Of a stretch of DNA of 64,000 nt, positions 63,123-64,000 are shown one piece after another (positions within the stretch are counted from its first letter, which is position 1; each line of letters starts with the position of its first letter). Source of the stretch: an uncultured Nocardioides sp. (GTDB lineage Bacteria > Actinomycetota > Actinomycetes > Propionibacteriales > Nocardioidaceae); contig NZ_CANKZF010000003.1 of assembly GCF_947488515.1 (NCBI RefSeq), positions 620,001-684,000 of the forward strand, in the 5' to 3' direction. The notes under the pieces are model-generated. The model ran no database searches, was not told the DNA's origin, and saw nothing but the letters and a program-made list of their open reading frames with translations. The position numbers and the translations under genes are program-made.

Positions 63123-63899
63123 TCAAGAGATCTCGGTCCCGCCGTCGGGCTCGGTGCCGTCGCCGGAGTGGGGCGAGGCGTGGCGCGGAGCCGGCTGCGG
63201 CTGCTGGGGAGCGGGCGGCACGTCGACGGGCGCGGGCTCGGCGGCCGGCTCCGGTGCAGGCTCGGCGTCGAGCCCGGCGACGCTGGCCAGCTCGTCCTCG
63301 AGGTCGTCCATGTCAGGCAGGTAGGGCGCGAGCTCGGGCAGCTCGTCGAGGGAGGTGACGCCGATGCGCTCGAGGAAGTAGGACGTGGTGCGGTAGAGGT
63401 TCGCGCCGCTCAGCTCGTCCTGGCCGGCCTCCTCGACCAGGCCGCGGGTCAGCAGCGTGCGCATGACGCCATCCACGTTGACCCCGCGGATCGCCGACAC
63501 CCGCGCACGCGACACCGGCTGCTTGTAGGCGACCACCGACAGCGTCTCGAGGGCGGCCCGGGTGAGCCGCGCCTGCTGGCCCTCGAGGACGAACGACTCG
63601 ACGACGCCGGCGAACTCCGGGCGGGAGTAGAACCGCCACCCGCCGGCCACGGATCGCAGGTCGAACCCGCGGCCCTGCTCGGCGTACTCCCCCGCCAGCG
63701 CCTCGAGGGCGGCCTCGACCGCCTCGACCGGGTGCCCGACCACGGAGGCCAGGCGCACCGTGCCGAGCGGCTCGTCGGAGACCATCAGGATCGCCTCGAG
63801 CGCCGGGCGCAGCTCGGCGACCGCCACGTCCAGCGTGTCGTCCCCGGCGTCCTCGACGGGACCCGGGTCCGGCTGGGTGCTGTCGGGCTGCTCGCTCAC
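63123..63899 (-). CDS. scpB: ScpB, condensin partner
   Basis: 258 aa from GTG 63899, overlapping the scpA stop by 4 nt. ScpB binds the kleisin ScpA of the SMC complex and supports chromosome segregation. Two winged-helix domains are visible in LRPALEAILMVSDEPLGTVR and ARLTRAALETLSVVAYKQPV (family signature), followed by RGLVEEAGQDELSGANLYRT. A Pro/Ala/Glu-rich tail extends the C-terminus. Confidence 0.96.
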   Translation of the reverse strand: MSEQPDSTQPDPGPVEDAGDDTLDVAVAELRPALEAILMVSDEPLGTVRLASVVGHPVEAVEAALEALAGEYAEQGRGFDLRSVAGGWRFYSRPEFAGVVESFVLEGQQARLTRAALETLSVVAYKQPVSRARVSAIRGVNVDGVMRTLLTRGLVEEAGQDELSGANLYRTTSYFLERIGVTSLDELPELAPYLPDMDDLEDELASVAGLDAEPAPEPAAEPAPVDVPPAPQQPQPAPRHASPHSGDGTEPDGGTEIS

Positions 63900-64000
63900 T
63901 GGTCCTCCTCGGGCTCGTCGGCGGCTGCCGACGCCATGGGTGCATCATCGTCGCCCGGCGGGGCGCCGTCGAACTCGTCGTGGATGTCGACCTCGCCGTC
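63896..64000 (-). CDS. scpA: ScpA, kleisin, C-terminal end
   Basis: Thirty-four residues of the C-terminus are visible before the window ends. The tail is acidic (DGEVDIHDEFDGAPPGDDD and ADEPEEDQ) and ends at TGA 63896-63898, overlapping the scpB start. Identification rests on the position directly before scpB in the universally conserved scpA-scpB pair; the fold itself is outside the window. Confidence 0.8.
   Translation of the reverse strand, partial: DGEVDIHDEFDGAPPGDDDAPMASAAADEPEEDQ

Overview
This window is chromosomal DNA from a very GC-rich actinobacterium. Gene content and order point to Nocardioides or a close member of the Nocardioidaceae; this rests on protein families and synteny, since no database search was possible. 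Three conserved actinobacterial blocks anchor the assignment: (i) pgsA-like - DUF881 - small basic protein - DUF881 - gcvH - garA - merR/ftsR - bifunctional nuclease - merR - gcvP (17.2-26.2 kb, all on the minus strand), which matches the Mycobacterium tuberculosis Rv1822-Rv1832 order; (ii) scpA - scpB - rluB - aroH - tyrA - cmk - plsC-like - der (58.0-64.0 kb, minus strand); (iii) fdhD followed by sbcD-sbcC (2.2-7.3 kb, plus strand).

Layout. 0-2.1 kb: end of an aldo/keto reductase, a lipoprotein cyclophilin, an OsmC peroxiredoxin and a 47-aa protein, with three strong inverted repeats between them. 2.2-7.3 kb: fdhD and the SbcCD nuclease. 7.3-17.2 kb: a kinase/aminotransferase fusion, AIM24, methyltransferase, GNAT, GtrA, TldD/TldE and a beta-lactamase-fold hydrolase. 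17.2-26.2 kb: the glycine-cleavage/GarA/MerR block, with a glycine riboswitch ahead of gcvP and two related MerR-like palindromes. 26.2-28.6 kb: two CNNM/CorC-type membrane proteins. 28.9-31.5 kb: secreted sulfatase and an ArsB/NhaD-type transporter. 31.8-34.7 kb: two paralogous secreted phospholipase-D-fold proteins. 35-49.6 kb: accessory region with membrane proteins, a 7TM-PAS-SpoIIE phosphatase, TMEM175-like channel, VOC protein, PASTA-like protein, a second GtrA, SixA-type phosphatase, a GCS2 ligase, two divergent WS/DGAT acyltransferases and several gene fragments. 49.9-52.2 kb: a short UvrA paralogue.

The most interesting part is a 4.4-kb integrated element at 52.56-57.03 kb. It sits in tRNA-Pro(GGG) between perfect 49-bp direct repeats. 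It carries a tyrosine integrase, repeated arm-type sites at both ends, its own terminator for the tRNA, a small membrane protein, a short divergent ORF and one large cargo gene. The cargo product (621 aa) has an N-terminal CxxC...CxxC zinc ribbon and a central R-x4-H motif in an ApeA-like HEPN context. HEPN domains of this kind are often RNases in abortive-infection or toxin systems, so this is the best candidate for an undescribed, single-effector defence module. That function is inference.

After the element the chromosome resumes with an M23 peptidase and block (ii), which covers ribosome assembly (Der), CMP kinase, tyrosine biosynthesis (chorismate mutase, prephenate dehydrogenase), rRNA pseudouridylation and the condensin kleisin partners ScpAB.
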